Source: Paracoccaceae bacterium (GTDB lineage Bacteria; Pseudomonadota; Alphaproteobacteria; Rhodobacterales; Rhodobacteraceae). From it: a DNA stretch of 33,616 bases. Below are positions 1 through 8,296 of the stretch, in pieces. The number at the start of each line of letters is the position of its first letter. Positions within the stretch are counted from its first letter, which is position 1. Both the position numbers and the translations under genes were made by a program. The notes under the pieces were generated by a model that saw only the letters and a program-made list of their open reading frames with translations, did no database searches and was not told the origin of the DNA. The DNA lies in contig SKYA01000021.1 in assembly GCA_007128135.1 (NCBI GenBank), positions 1 to 33,616 of the forward strand, read 5' to 3'.

Positions 1-45
1 CCCCGGACCGGGGGGATGCGCGGCGCGGCGGGGTGACGCTCGGTC
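1..45. other. Left edge, no gene assigned
   Basis: Too short to assign. A frame ending in TGA at 34-36 could be the tail of an upstream gene, but nothing recognisable is encoded. Confidence 0.2.
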
Positions 46-696
46 ATGGGTGCGGGAAGGGAGCTTGTGTCGTTCGTGTCCGTATCAGCGCGTCATCTTC
101 TGCCGCATGCCCCGCGCGGGGCGCGGATCGGGCTGTTCGGTGGCTCGTTCGATCCGGCGCATGAGGGGCATGTCCATGTCAGCCGCCATGCGCTGCAGCG
201 GCTGCAGCTCGACCAACTCTGGTGGCTGGTCTCGCCCGGCAATCCGCTCAAGACGACGGGCCCCGCTCCGCTTGCGCGGCGCGTGGAGCACGCGCGCGCG
301 CTGATGCAGCATCCGCGCGTGCAGATCACCCCGGTCGAGGAGGCGCTGGGCACGCGCTACACGGCCGATACGCTGGCAGAGCTGCGCCGGCTGTATCCGA
401 CACAGCGCCTCGTCTGGGTCATGGGCGCGGACAACCTGGCGCAGTTCCATGCCTGGGAGAACTGGCGCGCGATCCTTGCCAGCATGCCGGTGGCCGTCAT
501 CGCGCGCCCGGGCCAGCAGCGCCGCGCGCTTGCCTCGCGCGCGGCGCGCAGTGCGCGCGCGGACCGGCTGCCCGCCCGCATGGCTGCCAGCCTTGCCGAC
601 CAGATTCCGCCGGCCTGGTGCTTCCTGACGATTCCCATGCGGGACATCTCGTCGAGCCGGTTGCGCCAGCAGGGGATCTGGCAGAGCCGGGTTTGA
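46..696 (+). CDS. nadD: Nicotinate-nucleotide adenylyltransferase
   Basis: This enzyme transfers AMP from ATP to nicotinate mononucleotide, giving deamido-NAD in cytosolic NAD synthesis. The N-terminal GLFGGSFDPAHEGH run (about residues 29-42) carries the nucleotidyltransferase (T/H)xGH signature as EGH. WWLVSPGNPLK and the C-terminal SSSRLR (the ISSTxIR block of the family) confirm it. At 216 residues it has the usual length. The ATG at 46 has no clear ribosome-binding site. An in-frame GTG at 67, preceded by AAGGGAG, would give a shorter N-terminus and may be the true start. The gene before it is outside the window. dacB follows in the same direction after an AT-rich gap that could hold a promoter. 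Family call is secure; only the start is doubtful. Confidence 0.93.
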   Translation: MGAGRELVSFVSVSARHLLPHAPRGARIGLFGGSFDPAHEGHVHVSRHALQRLQLDQLWWLVSPGNPLKTTGPAPLARRVEHARALMQHPRVQITPVEEALGTRYTADTLAELRRLYPTQRLVWVMGADNLAQFHAWENWRAILASMPVAVIARPGQQRRALASRAARSARADRLPARMAASLADQIPPAWCFLTIPMRDISSSRLRQQGIWQSRV

Positions 697-835
697 TGCG
701 ATTCGGGAAACACATTGTTTTAATTGTGAACCCCGCGTGCAAGCCTTGCCAGCAGGGCGGAAAACAAGGTTAATGCACGGCATTGGAGTTGGGGGTTTTG
801 CCTGCCGGACAGGTCAGGGCGGCGTGGAGAGTGTT

Positions 836-2344
836 TTGGATAAAGAGCGTATCGCTTCGGGGGGAGCAGCACCGGAAAGCGTCGGAAGGCGCGGATTCAT
901 CAGGCTGGCGATGGCCGGGACGACGCTTCTGGCCATGCCCGCCTGCGCCGGTGCGCCCGACCGGTCGCTGCGCCCGCCGCTGCGACCGGCGCCGCCGCTC
1001 GACGGGATCATCTCGCGTGCGGGACTGGCGGCCGATCTGTCCTTTGCGGTGATGGACATGCGCACCGGCAACCTGCTCGAGGGTCAGGGCGCCAATGCGG
1101 CGCTGCCACCGGCCAGCGTGGCCAAGGCGGTCACCGCGCTCTATGCGCTCGAGGCACTGGGGGCCGGGTATCAGTTCCGCACCCGGCTGGTCAGTTCGGG
1201 CACGCTCAGCGACGGCGTGCTGCGCGGTGATCTGGTTCTGGCAGGGGGCGGCGATCCGACGCTGGAGACCGACATGCTGGCCAGCATGGCCGCAGAGCTT
1301 GCCCGCGCCGGTGTGCGCGAGGTGACGGGGCGGTTCCTGGTCTGGGGCGGGGCGTTGCCCTTTGTCGAGCAGATCGCCGATGACCAGTCAGTGCAGGCCG
1401 GCTACAATCCGTCCGTTTCCGGGCTGAACCTGAATTTCAACCGCGTTCACTTCGAGTGGCGCCGGGCCGGGGACGGCTACGCGGTCACGATGGATGCGCG
1501 CTCGAACCGCCACCGCCCCGAAGTGGGGATGGCAAGCATGCAGGTCGCGGCCCGGTCAGCCCCGCTCTATACCTACCGGCGCGCGGCGGCGCAGGACCAG
1601 TGGACAGTTGCCCGCAGCGCGCTGGGCGCAAGCGGTTCGCGCTGGCTGCCAGTGCGTCACCCGGAACTTTACGCAGCCGAGGTGCTGCGGGTTCTGGCAC
1701 GGGGGCAGGGAGTGAGCCTGCCGGCGCCACAACTGACGCAGGCCGCGCCCGCAGGGCGCGATCTGGTCACGCATCGTTCCCCGCCCCTGCTGGAGATGCT
1801 GCGCGACATGCTGCGCTTCTCGACCAATATCAGCGCCGAGGCCGTCGGGCTGAGCGCGACCACCGCGCTTTCGGGGCGACCGGGCAGCCTGGCAGCCTCG
1901 GGGGCGCAGATGAGTGCCTGGGCGCGGGCGCGCTATGGCATGTCGAGCGTGCGGCTGGTGGATCACTCGGGGCTGGGGGCCGCCGCGCGGGTGTCGATGG
2001 CGGATCTGGCGAACATGTTCCGGCAGGCTGGCAGCGAGGGCACGCTGCGCGCAATCCTGCGCGAGCATCCGTTCCGCGATGCGGGCGGGCGCCTGATCGA
2101 CAATCCCGGATTCGAGGTGCGCGCCAAGACCGGCTCGCTGTATTTCGTCTCGGCGCTGGGGGGGTATCTGCGCGGCCCCGGCGGGCGCGATCTGGCCTTT
2201 GCGATCTGCGCGGCAGATCTTGCGCGGCGCGCACGGGTCGCAGGCGCTGGCGTGGACCGGCCCGAGGGCACGGCGGTCTGGGCGCAGCAGGCGCGCCGGA
2301 TGCAGCAGGATCTGCTGACGCGCTGGGCGCAGGCACATTCCTGA
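836..2344 (+). CDS. dacB: D-alanyl-D-alanine carboxypeptidase/endopeptidase, PBP4 type (S13)
   Basis: A periplasmic peptidase that trims terminal D-Ala or cleaves peptide cross-links in peptidoglycan. The S13 active-site motifs are all present: SVAK (serine codon at 1115), STN near base 1822, and KTG near base 2126. The N-terminus has a twin-arginine-type signal (RRGFIRLAMAG) followed by a hydrophobic stretch, suggesting Tat export. I chose the TTG at 836 because GGAGA lies five bases upstream and it puts the two arginines at residues 18-19. The frame stays open back to ATGs at 773 and 737, which would give an unusually long n-region. About 502 residues, normal for the family. It follows nadD and ends before a hairpin-rich region facing pdhC. 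Family secure, start uncertain. Confidence 0.88.
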   Translation: MDKERIASGGAAPESVGRRGFIRLAMAGTTLLAMPACAGAPDRSLRPPLRPAPPLDGIISRAGLAADLSFAVMDMRTGNLLEGQGANAALPPASVAKAVTALYALEALGAGYQFRTRLVSSGTLSDGVLRGDLVLAGGGDPTLETDMLASMAAELARAGVREVTGRFLVWGGALPFVEQIADDQSVQAGYNPSVSGLNLNFNRVHFEWRRAGDGYAVTMDARSNRHRPEVGMASMQVAARSAPLYTYRRAAAQDQWTVARSALGASGSRWLPVRHPELYAAEVLRVLARGQGVSLPAPQLTQAAPAGRDLVTHRSPPLLEMLRDMLRFSTNISAEAVGLSATTALSGRPGSLAASGAQMSAWARARYGMSSVRLVDHSGLGAAARVSMADLANMFRQAGSEGTLRAILREHPFRDAGGRLIDNPGFEVRAKTGSLYFVSALGGYLRGPGGRDLAFAICAADLARRARVAGAGVDRPEGTAVWAQQARRMQQDLLTRWAQAHS

Positions 2345-2370
2345 GGGTGGTTCCAGTCTGCAGCCGGGCA

Positions 2371-2434
2371 GGGGGGCGCTGCCCCCCGGTCCCTTCGGTC
2401 CTTCCCCCCGGGATATTTGGGCAAGGATGAAAAC
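2371..2434. repeat. Intergenic repeat-like element with hairpin, copy 1
   Basis: A perfect 7-bp stem (GGGGGGC 2371-2377 with GCCCCCC 2381-2387, loop GCT) is followed by C-rich sequence and then GGATATTTGGGCAAGGATGAA (about 2413-2433, split here only for description). The tail resembles bases 16259-16282, which read TATTTTTTGGCAAGATGAAG. From memory, tails of this kind recur between genes in Rhodobacteraceae genomes, but I could not check that. It lies between the convergent dacB and pdhC genes and may also help end transcription. Confidence 0.45.
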
Positions 2435-2467
2435 GAAGGTGCTGTGACTGTGGTTGCCGGACTGGCA

Positions 2468-2495
2468 GGGCAGGGGAGCGCCTGCTCCCCTGCCC
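2468..2495. terminator. Strong hairpin between convergent dacB and pdhC
   Basis: A perfect 12-bp inverted repeat: GGGCAGGGGAGC at 2468-2479 pairs with GCTCCCCTGCCC at 2484-2495 around a 4-base GCCT loop. It sits 12 bases beyond the pdhC stop, between two convergent genes, where a shared terminator is expected. No T-run follows on either strand, so intrinsic termination is not certain; it may protect mRNA 3' ends instead. Confidence 0.55.
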
Positions 2496-2506
2496 GTGGG
2501 CGCTTG

Positions 2507-3817
2507 TCAGGCCAGCATCGTCATCGGGTTTTCGAGGCAGGACACCACTTCCTTGAGGAACTCCGCGCCCAGTGCGCCGTCGATCACGCGGTGATCGACC
2601 GAGAGCGTCATTGACATGACCGTGGCGACGCTGACCGCGCCATCACTGTCCACGACCGGCTTGCGGATGCCAGCCCCCACGGCAAGGATCGAGCCATGCG
2701 GCGGGTTGATGACGGCGTCGAAATTCTCGATCCCGAACATGCCGAGATTGGAGATGGCCATCGCGCCGCCGACATATTCATGCGGGGCGAGCTTCTTGTT
2801 GCGGGCGCGGGTGGCGAGATCCTTCATCTCGGCGGAGAGGGCCGAGAGGGATTTGAGATGCGCGTCCTTCAGCACCGGCGTGAAGAGCCCGCCCTCGACC
2901 GCGACGGCCACGGCCACATCCGACGGGCTGAGGCGCAACATCCGGTCGCCTGCCCAGACGGCATTGCAACCGGGCACGGCCTGAAGCGCCATGGCGCAGG
3001 CCTTGATGATGAAGTCATTGACCGACAGTTTCACACCGCGCGGTTCAAGTTGCCGGTTAAGGTCGGCGCGGAATTTCATCAGCGTATCCAGCTGCACCTC
3101 GCGGCGCAGGTAGAAATGCGGGATGGTCTGCTTGGCCTCGGTCAGGCGGGCGGCGACTGTCCGGCGCATGCCGTCGAGCGCGACTTCCTCGTAGTCGCGC
3201 CCTTCATACATGCGCGCGACCTGATCGGCCGTGGGGCCGGTGGCCATCGCGGCTTTCGCGGGTGCTTCCGCCTTGGCGGCAGGGGCAGCGGCTGTGGCCG
3301 GCGCGGCGCCTGGCCTGGCGGTCTCGACATCGGCCTTCACGATCCGGCCATGCGGGCCGGAGCCGGTGATCTGGCTCAGATCGAGCCCTTTTTCCGCGGC
3401 GATGCGGCGTGCGAGCGGGGAAGCGAAGATGCGTGCGCCATCGGCCCTGGGGGCGGGTGGGGCGGAAGCGGGGGCGGGCTTGTCGGAGCCCCCTGCGGGG
3501 GCCGCCTCCGCGCCCGCGGAGGCCTTCGCCTCCGGCGCTTTCACAGATGTTGCGCCGATATCGTCAGCGGATTCGCCATCGGCCAGAAGCACCGCGATGG
3601 GCGTATTCACCTTCACGCCATCGGTTCCGGCCGCGACGAGGATCTTGCCGATCACGCCGTCATCGACGGCCTCGAATTCCATCGTGGCCTTGTCGGTCTC
3701 GATCTCGGCCAGGATGTCGCCCGAGGCGACCTCGTCGCCTTCCTTGACCAGCCATTTGGCGAGCGTGCCTTCCTCCATCGTGGGAGAGAGGGCGGGCATA
3801 AGGATTTCTGTGGGCAT
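2507..3817 (-). CDS. pdhC: Pyruvate dehydrogenase E2, dihydrolipoamide acetyltransferase
   Basis: The E2 core of the pyruvate dehydrogenase complex, moving the acetyl group from lipoamide to CoA. Domains in order: one lipoyl domain (residues 1-77, lipoylated K43 in ETDKATMEF), an Ala/Pro-rich linker, the peripheral-subunit-binding domain ([15 protein letters not shown]..), a second linker, and the catalytic domain with the DHRVIDG motif (H409, D413). Length 436 is normal for alphaproteobacteria. It is the last gene of pdhA-pdhB-pdhC, 15 bases after pdhB. The E3 gene (lpd) is not in the window, and the operon ends at a hairpin. The lipoyl-domain DNA is about 90% identical to that in pdhB. Confidence 0.97.
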   Translation of the reverse strand: MPTEILMPALSPTMEEGTLAKWLVKEGDEVASGDILAEIETDKATMEFEAVDDGVIGKILVAAGTDGVKVNTPIAVLLADGESADDIGATSVKAPEAKASAGAEAAPAGGSDKPAPASAPPAPRADGARIFASPLARRIAAEKGLDLSQITGSGPHGRIVKADVETARPGAAPATAAAPAAKAEAPAKAAMATGPTADQVARMYEGRDYEEVALDGMRRTVAARLTEAKQTIPHFYLRREVQLDTLMKFRADLNRQLEPRGVKLSVNDFIIKACAMALQAVPGCNAVWAGDRMLRLSPSDVAVAVAVEGGLFTPVLKDAHLKSLSALSAEMKDLATRARNKKLAPHEYVGGAMAISNLGMFGIENFDAVINPPHGSILAVGAGIRKPVVDSDGAVSVATVMSMTLSVDHRVIDGALGAEFLKEVVSCLENPMTMLA

Positions 3818-3832
3818 CGCGTTGTCCCTCCC

Positions 3833-5209
3833 TCAGCGATAGGTCACTTTGCGGGCGGCCTCGACCACTTCATCGGTCGTGACCAGCGCCAGTTTCTCGA
3901 GATTGGCGGCATAGGGCATGGGCACGTCCTTGCCCGCCAGGTTGATGACCGGCGCATCAAGATAGTCGAAGGCCTGCTGCATCACCACCGAAGTGATGTA
4001 ATTCCCGACCGAGCCTTGCGGGAAGCCTTCCTCGACAGTGATGAGGCGGTTGGTCTTCATCACCGAGGCCAGAATTGCATCGGTATCCATGGGCCGGATG
4101 GTGCGCAGGTCGATCACTTCGGCTTCAATCCCGTCCTTGGCCAGACGCTCGGCGGCGTCGAGCGCGTAGGTCATGCCGATCCCGAAGCTGACGATGGTCA
4201 CATCGCTGCCCTCGCGCCAGATTTTCGCCTTGCCGAAGGGGACAGTGAAATCATCGAGCACCGGCACCTCGAAACTGCGGCCATAGAGGATTTCGTTTTC
4301 AAGGAAGATCACCGGGTTAGGGTCGCGGATGGCGGTCTTGAGCAGACCTTTCGCGTCGGCGGCGGAATAAGGCATCACGACCTTGAGGCCGGGGATCTGG
4401 CTATACCATGCAGCGTAGCACTGGCTGTGCTGGGCGCCCACGCGGGCCGCAGCACCATTGGGGCCGCGGAAGACGATCGGACAGCCCATCTGGCCGCCCG
4501 ACATGTAGAGCGTCTTGGCGGCCGAGTTGATGATGTGGTCGATCGCCTGCATGGCGAAGTTGAAGGTCATGAACTCGACAATCGGGCGCAACCCGCCAAA
4601 GGCAGCACCCACCCCGATGCCTGCGAAGCCGTGTTCGGTGATGGGCGTGTCGATGACGCGGCGCGCACCGAACTCATCCAGCAGCCCTTGCGTGATCTTG
4701 TAGGCGCCCTGGTATTCGGCGACCTCCTCGCCCATGACGAAAACCTCGTCGGTGCTGCGCATCTCTTCGGCCATGGCGTCGCGCAGGGCCTCGCGCACGG
4801 TCTGGGTCTTCATCGCGGTGCCCTCGGGCCAGTCGGGCGAGGTATCGACCTTCGGTGCCGCCGGGGCCGAGGCGGCTGCGGGGGCGGCGGTCTTGCCTTC
4901 CTCGCCGCTCAGCGCTGCCGGAGCGGGCGCGGTTTCGGCCTTGGCACCCTCGGCGGGCACGTCCTCGCCCTCGGCCACCAGAATGGCGATGGGGGTGTTG
5001 ACCTTCACGCCTTCGGTTCCGGCCGCGACCAGGATCTTGCCGATCACGCCTTCATCCACGGCTTCGAATTCCATCGTGGCCTTGTCAGTCTCGATCTCGG
5101 CGATGATGTCGCCAGAAGCGACAGTGTCGCCTTCCTTGACCAGCCATTTCGCGAGTGTGCCTTCTTCCATCGTGGGCGAGAGGGCGGGCATCAGTACTTC
5201 GGTTGCCAT
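3833..5209 (-). CDS. pdhB: Pyruvate dehydrogenase E1 beta subunit with N-terminal lipoyl domain
   Basis: The beta half of the thiamine-diphosphate decarboxylase E1 component. Residues 1-77 form a lipoyl domain (K43 in ETDKATM) almost the same as that of E2. A low-complexity Ala/Pro linker follows, then the E1-beta body from about residue 130 ([28 protein letters not shown], ending [17 protein letters not shown]). At 458 residues it is longer than lipoyl-free E1-beta proteins (about 330); the extra length is the lipoyl domain and linker. This fusion is known in alphaproteobacteria, so it is typical here. The gene starts 20 bases after pdhA and has a strong GAGGGAGG ribosome-binding site. Confidence 0.97.
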   Translation of the reverse strand: MATEVLMPALSPTMEEGTLAKWLVKEGDTVASGDIIAEIETDKATMEFEAVDEGVIGKILVAAGTEGVKVNTPIAILVAEGEDVPAEGAKAETAPAPAALSGEEGKTAAPAAASAPAAPKVDTSPDWPEGTAMKTQTVREALRDAMAEEMRSTDEVFVMGEEVAEYQGAYKITQGLLDEFGARRVIDTPITEHGFAGIGVGAAFGGLRPIVEFMTFNFAMQAIDHIINSAAKTLYMSGGQMGCPIVFRGPNGAAARVGAQHSQCYAAWYSQIPGLKVVMPYSAADAKGLLKTAIRDPNPVIFLENEILYGRSFEVPVLDDFTVPFGKAKIWREGSDVTIVSFGIGMTYALDAAERLAKDGIEAEVIDLRTIRPMDTDAILASVMKTNRLITVEEGFPQGSVGNYITSVVMQQAFDYLDAPVINLAGKDVPMPYAANLEKLALVTTDEVVEAARKVTYR

Positions 5210-5229
5210 GTCAGATTTCCTCCCTCACT

Positions 5230-6219
5230 TCACGCATAGATGTCCGTCCAGAGTTCCTCGAGCGCGGGCTCGGGGCTCTCCTTGGAGAATTCTGCGGCCT
5301 CGTTGACGACGGCCTTGATGTCCTTGTCGATGGTCTTGAGGTCATCTTCGGTAGCGTGCTTGCCTTGCAGCAGCAGATCGCGGACATGCTCGATGGCGTC
5401 GCGCTCGGCGCGCATCTTCTGCACCTCGTCGCGGGTGCGGTACTTGGCCGGGTCCGACATCGAATGGCCCCGGTAGCGATAGGTCATCACTTCGAGGATA
5501 TAGGGCCCCTTGCCGGCGCGGCAGTGTGCGACGGCCTTTTCGCCGGCGGCCTTGACCGCCAGCACATCCATGCCGTCCACTTCCTCGCCCTTGATGCCAT
5601 AGGCTGCGCCGCGTTCCCACAGCGAGGGGGATTTCGTCGCGCGCTGGACGCTTGTGCCCATGGCGTATTTGTTGTTCTCGATCACGAAGATCACGGGCAG
5701 GTCCCAGAGCATGGCCATGTTGTAGGTCTCGTAGACCTGGCCCTGGTTGGCGGCACCATCCCCGAAATAGGTGAAGGTGACATTGTCATTGCCCTTGTAC
5801 TTGTCGCTGAAGGCCAGCCCGGCGCCCAGTGGCACCTGTGCGCCGACAATCCCGTGGCCGCCATAGAAATGCTTCTCTTTCGAGAACATGTGCATCGAGC
5901 CGCCCTTGCCCTTGGAATAGCCGCCCTCGCGCCCGGTCAGTTCGGCCATCACGCCCTTCGGGTCCATCCCGCAGGCCAGCATGTGGCCGTGGTCGCGATA
6001 GGATGTGATGCGCTTGTCGCCCTCTTTGGCAGTCGCTTCCAGCCCGACGACGACAGCTTCCTGTCCGATGTAGAGGTGGCAGAAACCGCCGATCAGCCCC
6101 ATCCCGTAAAGCTGGCCTGCCTTTTCCTCGAATCGCCGGATCAGCAGCATGTCGCGGTAGTAGGACAGCAACTCCTCGGCAGAAACATTTGATTTGGATG
6201 TGGATTTTCGCGTGGCCAT
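5230..6219 (-). CDS. pdhA: Pyruvate dehydrogenase E1 alpha subunit
   Basis: The alpha half of E1, which with PdhB decarboxylates pyruvate and reductively acetylates lipoamide. The thiamine-diphosphate motif runs from GDGAANQG (residues 153-160) to ENN (181-183). YRDHGHMLACG and the KGGSMHMF segment are typical of E1-alpha. Length 329 matches alphaproteobacterial homologues. It is the first gene of the operon, and its ATG follows a GGAGGAGG ribosome-binding site. A near-perfect palindrome at 6244-6265 lies 25 bases upstream of the start and is the best candidate for an operator controlling the whole operon. Confidence 0.97.
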   Translation of the reverse strand: MATRKSTSKSNVSAEELLSYYRDMLLIRRFEEKAGQLYGMGLIGGFCHLYIGQEAVVVGLEATAKEGDKRITSYRDHGHMLACGMDPKGVMAELTGREGGYSKGKGGSMHMFSKEKHFYGGHGIVGAQVPLGAGLAFSDKYKGNDNVTFTYFGDGAANQGQVYETYNMAMLWDLPVIFVIENNKYAMGTSVQRATKSPSLWERGAAYGIKGEEVDGMDVLAVKAAGEKAVAHCRAGKGPYILEVMTYRYRGHSMSDPAKYRTRDEVQKMRAERDAIEHVRDLLLQGKHATEDDLKTIDKDIKAVVNEAAEFSKESPEPALEELWTDIYA

Positions 6220-6243
6220 AAGCGCCGCCTCCTCCCTGAAAGC

Positions 6244-6265
6244 AATGGTTCAACGTTAAACCATT
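6244..6265. promoter_or_regulatory. Palindromic operator candidate upstream of pdhA
   Basis: Arms AATGGTT (6244-6250) and AACCATT (6259-6265) flank a centre of CAACGTTA. The 22-bp site matches its own reverse complement at 20 of 22 positions, around a central AACGTT. It is 25 bases from the pdhA start, where a repressor would overlap the promoter or leader. A central CG with A/T-rich flanks is common in LacI-family sites; the regulator itself is unknown. Confidence 0.5.
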
Positions 6266-6334
6266 TCTTAGCGCAAATTCGCGAGGCGTGCGAGAGTTTT
6301 TCGGCATGCCCGCCATGCGCGCGGCGCAAGGCTT

Positions 6335-7174
6335 TCAGCCCGGCTTGGCCACCAGCATGTCGGTCGGCGGTGCGCGCATCAGGTCGCGGGCGTAGTTGCC
6401 AAGGCTCGCGGGGTCGCGCCCGGAATGCGAGCCGATGACCACCAGGTCGGGCCCGAGTTCACTGATACGGAATTGCAGCACCTCATGCACGCCGCCGGGG
6501 ACAATCTCGGGCAGGTGCAGGTGTTCGGGCAGCCCGTCAAGCGCCATGAAGGCATCGCGCAGCAATTCGGCCTCTGTCATCTCGGTTGTCGTCATCAGGT
6601 CGGTCGAGGGCAGTTTCGCGCTCAAGGGCAGTTGCAGCGCATGGATGGCATGGAGTTCGGCCTCGGGTGCCAGTCTGGAGGCGACCCGCAGCGCCTGGGC
6701 CGAGGCGGGGGCAAAGGTGATCGCCCCGAGGATGCGGCGATAGGGGGTCGCGTCGCGCGAATGGGCGATCAGCACCGGGCAATGCGTGGCCTGGGTGATG
6801 CGTTCGAGATTGGTCAGGCGGACCGTGTCCAGCACCCTGCGCGCCTGATGCAGCCCCAGCACGATCAGATCGGCATTCTGTTCTTCGGCCAGTGCGGGCA
6901 CCAGCGTTCCCGGCTGTTCCTGCGCGACATGGCAGGTGATGTCGAGATCGGGATAGGCCGCGCGCAGGCGCTCGAGTTCGGTACTGGCATGCTGCGACCG
7001 GTCAGCATGGCGACCAGGGCGCAGGCGCGGGATGCGCCTGGAGCGCGGCTCGATGGCATGGACAAGCACGAGCCGTGCACCATGGGCGCGGGCGAGCTGG
7101 GCAGCCCGGTCCACAACGGCCCTCGAGCGCGCGGTCAGGTCGGTCGCGGCAAGGATGGTCTTCGGGTCGAACAC
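6335..7174 (-). CDS. Universal stress protein with two tandem UspA domains
   Basis: Cytosolic stress protein of the UspA fold. Domain 1 (about residues 1-140) begins KTILAATDLTARSRAVVDRA and ends DADLIVLGLHQAR..CPVLIAH. Domain 2 (about 145-279) begins YRRILGAITFAPAS and ends LVVIGSHSGRDPASLGNYARDLMRAP..MLVAK. Domain 2 retains a degenerate form of the GxxG-x9-G(S/T) ATP-binding segment; domain 1 does not show it clearly. The start is GTG at 7174 with GAGG eight bases upstream. It lies upstream of pdhA on the same strand, separated by about 115 bases that hold the pdhA palindrome. Specific function unknown. Confidence 0.85.
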   Translation of the reverse strand: MFDPKTILAATDLTARSRAVVDRAAQLARAHGARLVLVHAIEPRSRRIPRLRPGRHADRSQHASTELERLRAAYPDLDITCHVAQEQPGTLVPALAEEQNADLIVLGLHQARRVLDTVRLTNLERITQATHCPVLIAHSRDATPYRRILGAITFAPASAQALRVASRLAPEAELHAIHALQLPLSAKLPSTDLMTTTEMTEAELLRDAFMALDGLPEHLHLPEIVPGGVHEVLQFRISELGPDLVVIGSHSGRDPASLGNYARDLMRAPPTDMLVAKPG

Positions 7175-7205
7175 GGAAGGGACCTCGGATCTCGAAGAGG
7201 GCTGC

Positions 7206-7230
7206 GCGCATCTGCCATAGCAGATTGCGC
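7206..7230. other. Hairpin between the Hint gene and the stress-protein gene
   Basis: ATCTGC (7210-7215) and GCAGAT (7220-7225) form a perfect 6-bp stem with loop CATA, extended by GCGC (7206-7209) and GCGC (7227-7230) across a single bulged T. It sits 9 bases past the Hint-gene stop and upstream of the usp start on the minus strand. It may be a weak terminator or leader structure; no T-run follows. Confidence 0.4.
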
Positions 7231-7238
7231 CGGGCGCG

Positions 7239-8195
7239 TCACTTTTCTTTCGACCTCAGCAGCGACGCCCGCAGATGCGGCGTCACCAGTTCGGGCGGAA
7301 GCTGCTGTGCGAAATGGGCGCGCTGGTTCAGCCCGGGGAAACGCTGCGCCAGTTCCTGCGCCAGCGGTCCGGGCAGGCGCTCGACTGTCGCGCGCGATAC
7401 CAGCAGGCTTTCAACCGGGATCCCCTCGGCGTAGATGATCTGGTGCTGGTCGAAGGCGAGGCTGTAATGCGTGGCAAATCCGCCCTCGCGTTGCAGCACG
7501 CGCTGCCCATCGACAAGGTATTGCGCCTGCACCAGAACCTCGGCGCGGCTGCCCAGCCGCGCCTCGCCGCGCTGATACAGGAAGATGCGCTGCAACGGGC
7601 CCAGCGTGAGCGGGCCGAGATTGCCCAGCAGACCGGGAGGAAAGATCACGGGCGAGAAGGGGCCATGCGCGCGTTTCGTGACCTTGCCGATCCAGCGCAG
7701 CGGTTGCGGGCCGTGGTCGCGGGTGCGCACCTGCATGCCGGGTTCCAGCGCCTCGACCGGGCAGAGCCGGCCGTCATCCATGGTGATGCGCGTGCCGGGG
7801 CCAAAGCAGCCCTGGACCAGTTCCGACATGCGCAGCGCGGGGCTTTGCTCGTCCATGCCGATCAGCGCATAGCCGGTCTCCACCCGCATCGGGCTGAGCG
7901 GCAGGAAGAACAGCGCGTCGCGCGCACCGATGACCATGGCCGAGAGCAATTCGCCATCCGCGGACATCATCTGCAGCGCGGCATGGACAGTCACGGGGCT
8001 GCCATCGCTGTCGGCCAGGGTGATGGTCTCGGCCATGTGCAGGCGCAGCAGCATCGGCGCGGCATCGCTGTGCAGGACGTAGATGTCGCCCTGGCAGGCC
8101 TGCGCGGGCAGGCCCAGCCCCTCGCCCTCATTGATTCCCCAGCGCACCCGGATATCCGGGGCGCGGAAGACTTCGCATTCATAGAGATAGGCCAA
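7239..8195 (-). CDS. Hint (Hedgehog/intein) domain protein
   Basis: A 318-residue protein with a Hint domain starting at C130 in VQGCFGPGTRITMDDG, the typical nucleophile position, continuing through VEALEPGMQVRTRDHGPQPLRWIG and ending near DQHQIIYAEGIPVESLL. Hint domains can cleave themselves or splice proteins, but many Rhodobacterales carry stand-alone versions of unknown role. The first ~125 residues match nothing I recognise and there is no signal peptide. The start is a TTG with AGGA eight bases upstream; an in-frame ATG is not available near the N-terminus. A promoter candidate lies at 8229-8256. Neighbouring genes give no functional hint. Confidence 0.82.
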   Translation of the reverse strand: MAYLYECEVFRAPDIRVRWGINEGEGLGLPAQACQGDIYVLHSDAAPMLLRLHMAETITLADSDGSPVTVHAALQMMSADGELLSAMVIGARDALFFLPLSPMRVETGYALIGMDEQSPALRMSELVQGCFGPGTRITMDDGRLCPVEALEPGMQVRTRDHGPQPLRWIGKVTKRAHGPFSPVIFPPGLLGNLGPLTLGPLQRIFLYQRGEARLGSRAEVLVQAQYLVDGQRVLQREGGFATHYSLAFDQHQIIYAEGIPVESLLVSRATVERLPGPLAQELAQRFPGLNQRAHFAQQLPPELVTPHLRASLLRSKEK

Positions 8196-8228
8196 GATCC
8201 TGTCCTGCGTTGCTCTGTGCTTGCGCGC

Positions 8229-8256
8229 AGTATAGCGGGACTCTGGCCGCTGTCAT
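8229..8256 (-). promoter_or_regulatory. Promoter candidate for the Hint gene
   Basis: On the minus strand ATGACA (complement of 8251-8256) and TATACT (complement of 8229-8234) are separated by 16 bases, a close sigma-70-like pair about 34 bases upstream of the TTG start. Confidence 0.5.
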
Positions 8257-8260
8257 GTAG

Positions 8261-8287
8261 GGCGCGCAGCCTTTCGGGCCGCGCGCC
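8261..8287. terminator. Hairpin downstream of the DUF2147 gene
   Basis: GGCGCGC (8261-8267) pairs with GCGCGCC (8281-8287), and an inner GCC/GGC pair extends the stem across one mismatch to a TTTCG loop. It begins 9 bases past the DUF2147 stop on the minus strand. No T-run follows, so it may act as a terminator or as 3'-end protection. Confidence 0.45.
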
Positions 8288-8296
8288 GGTGCCGGG

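Noticed and set aside
1-45. Possible 3' end of a gene before nadD, stop at 34-36
   Set aside because: Only a dozen codons are visible and they match no known C-terminus with confidence.
2696-5239. An open frame of over 800 codons on the plus strand across pdhC and pdhB
   Set aside because: It lies antisense to two clear enzyme genes and encodes a His- and Gly-rich low-information protein, as expected from mirror frames in GC-rich DNA.
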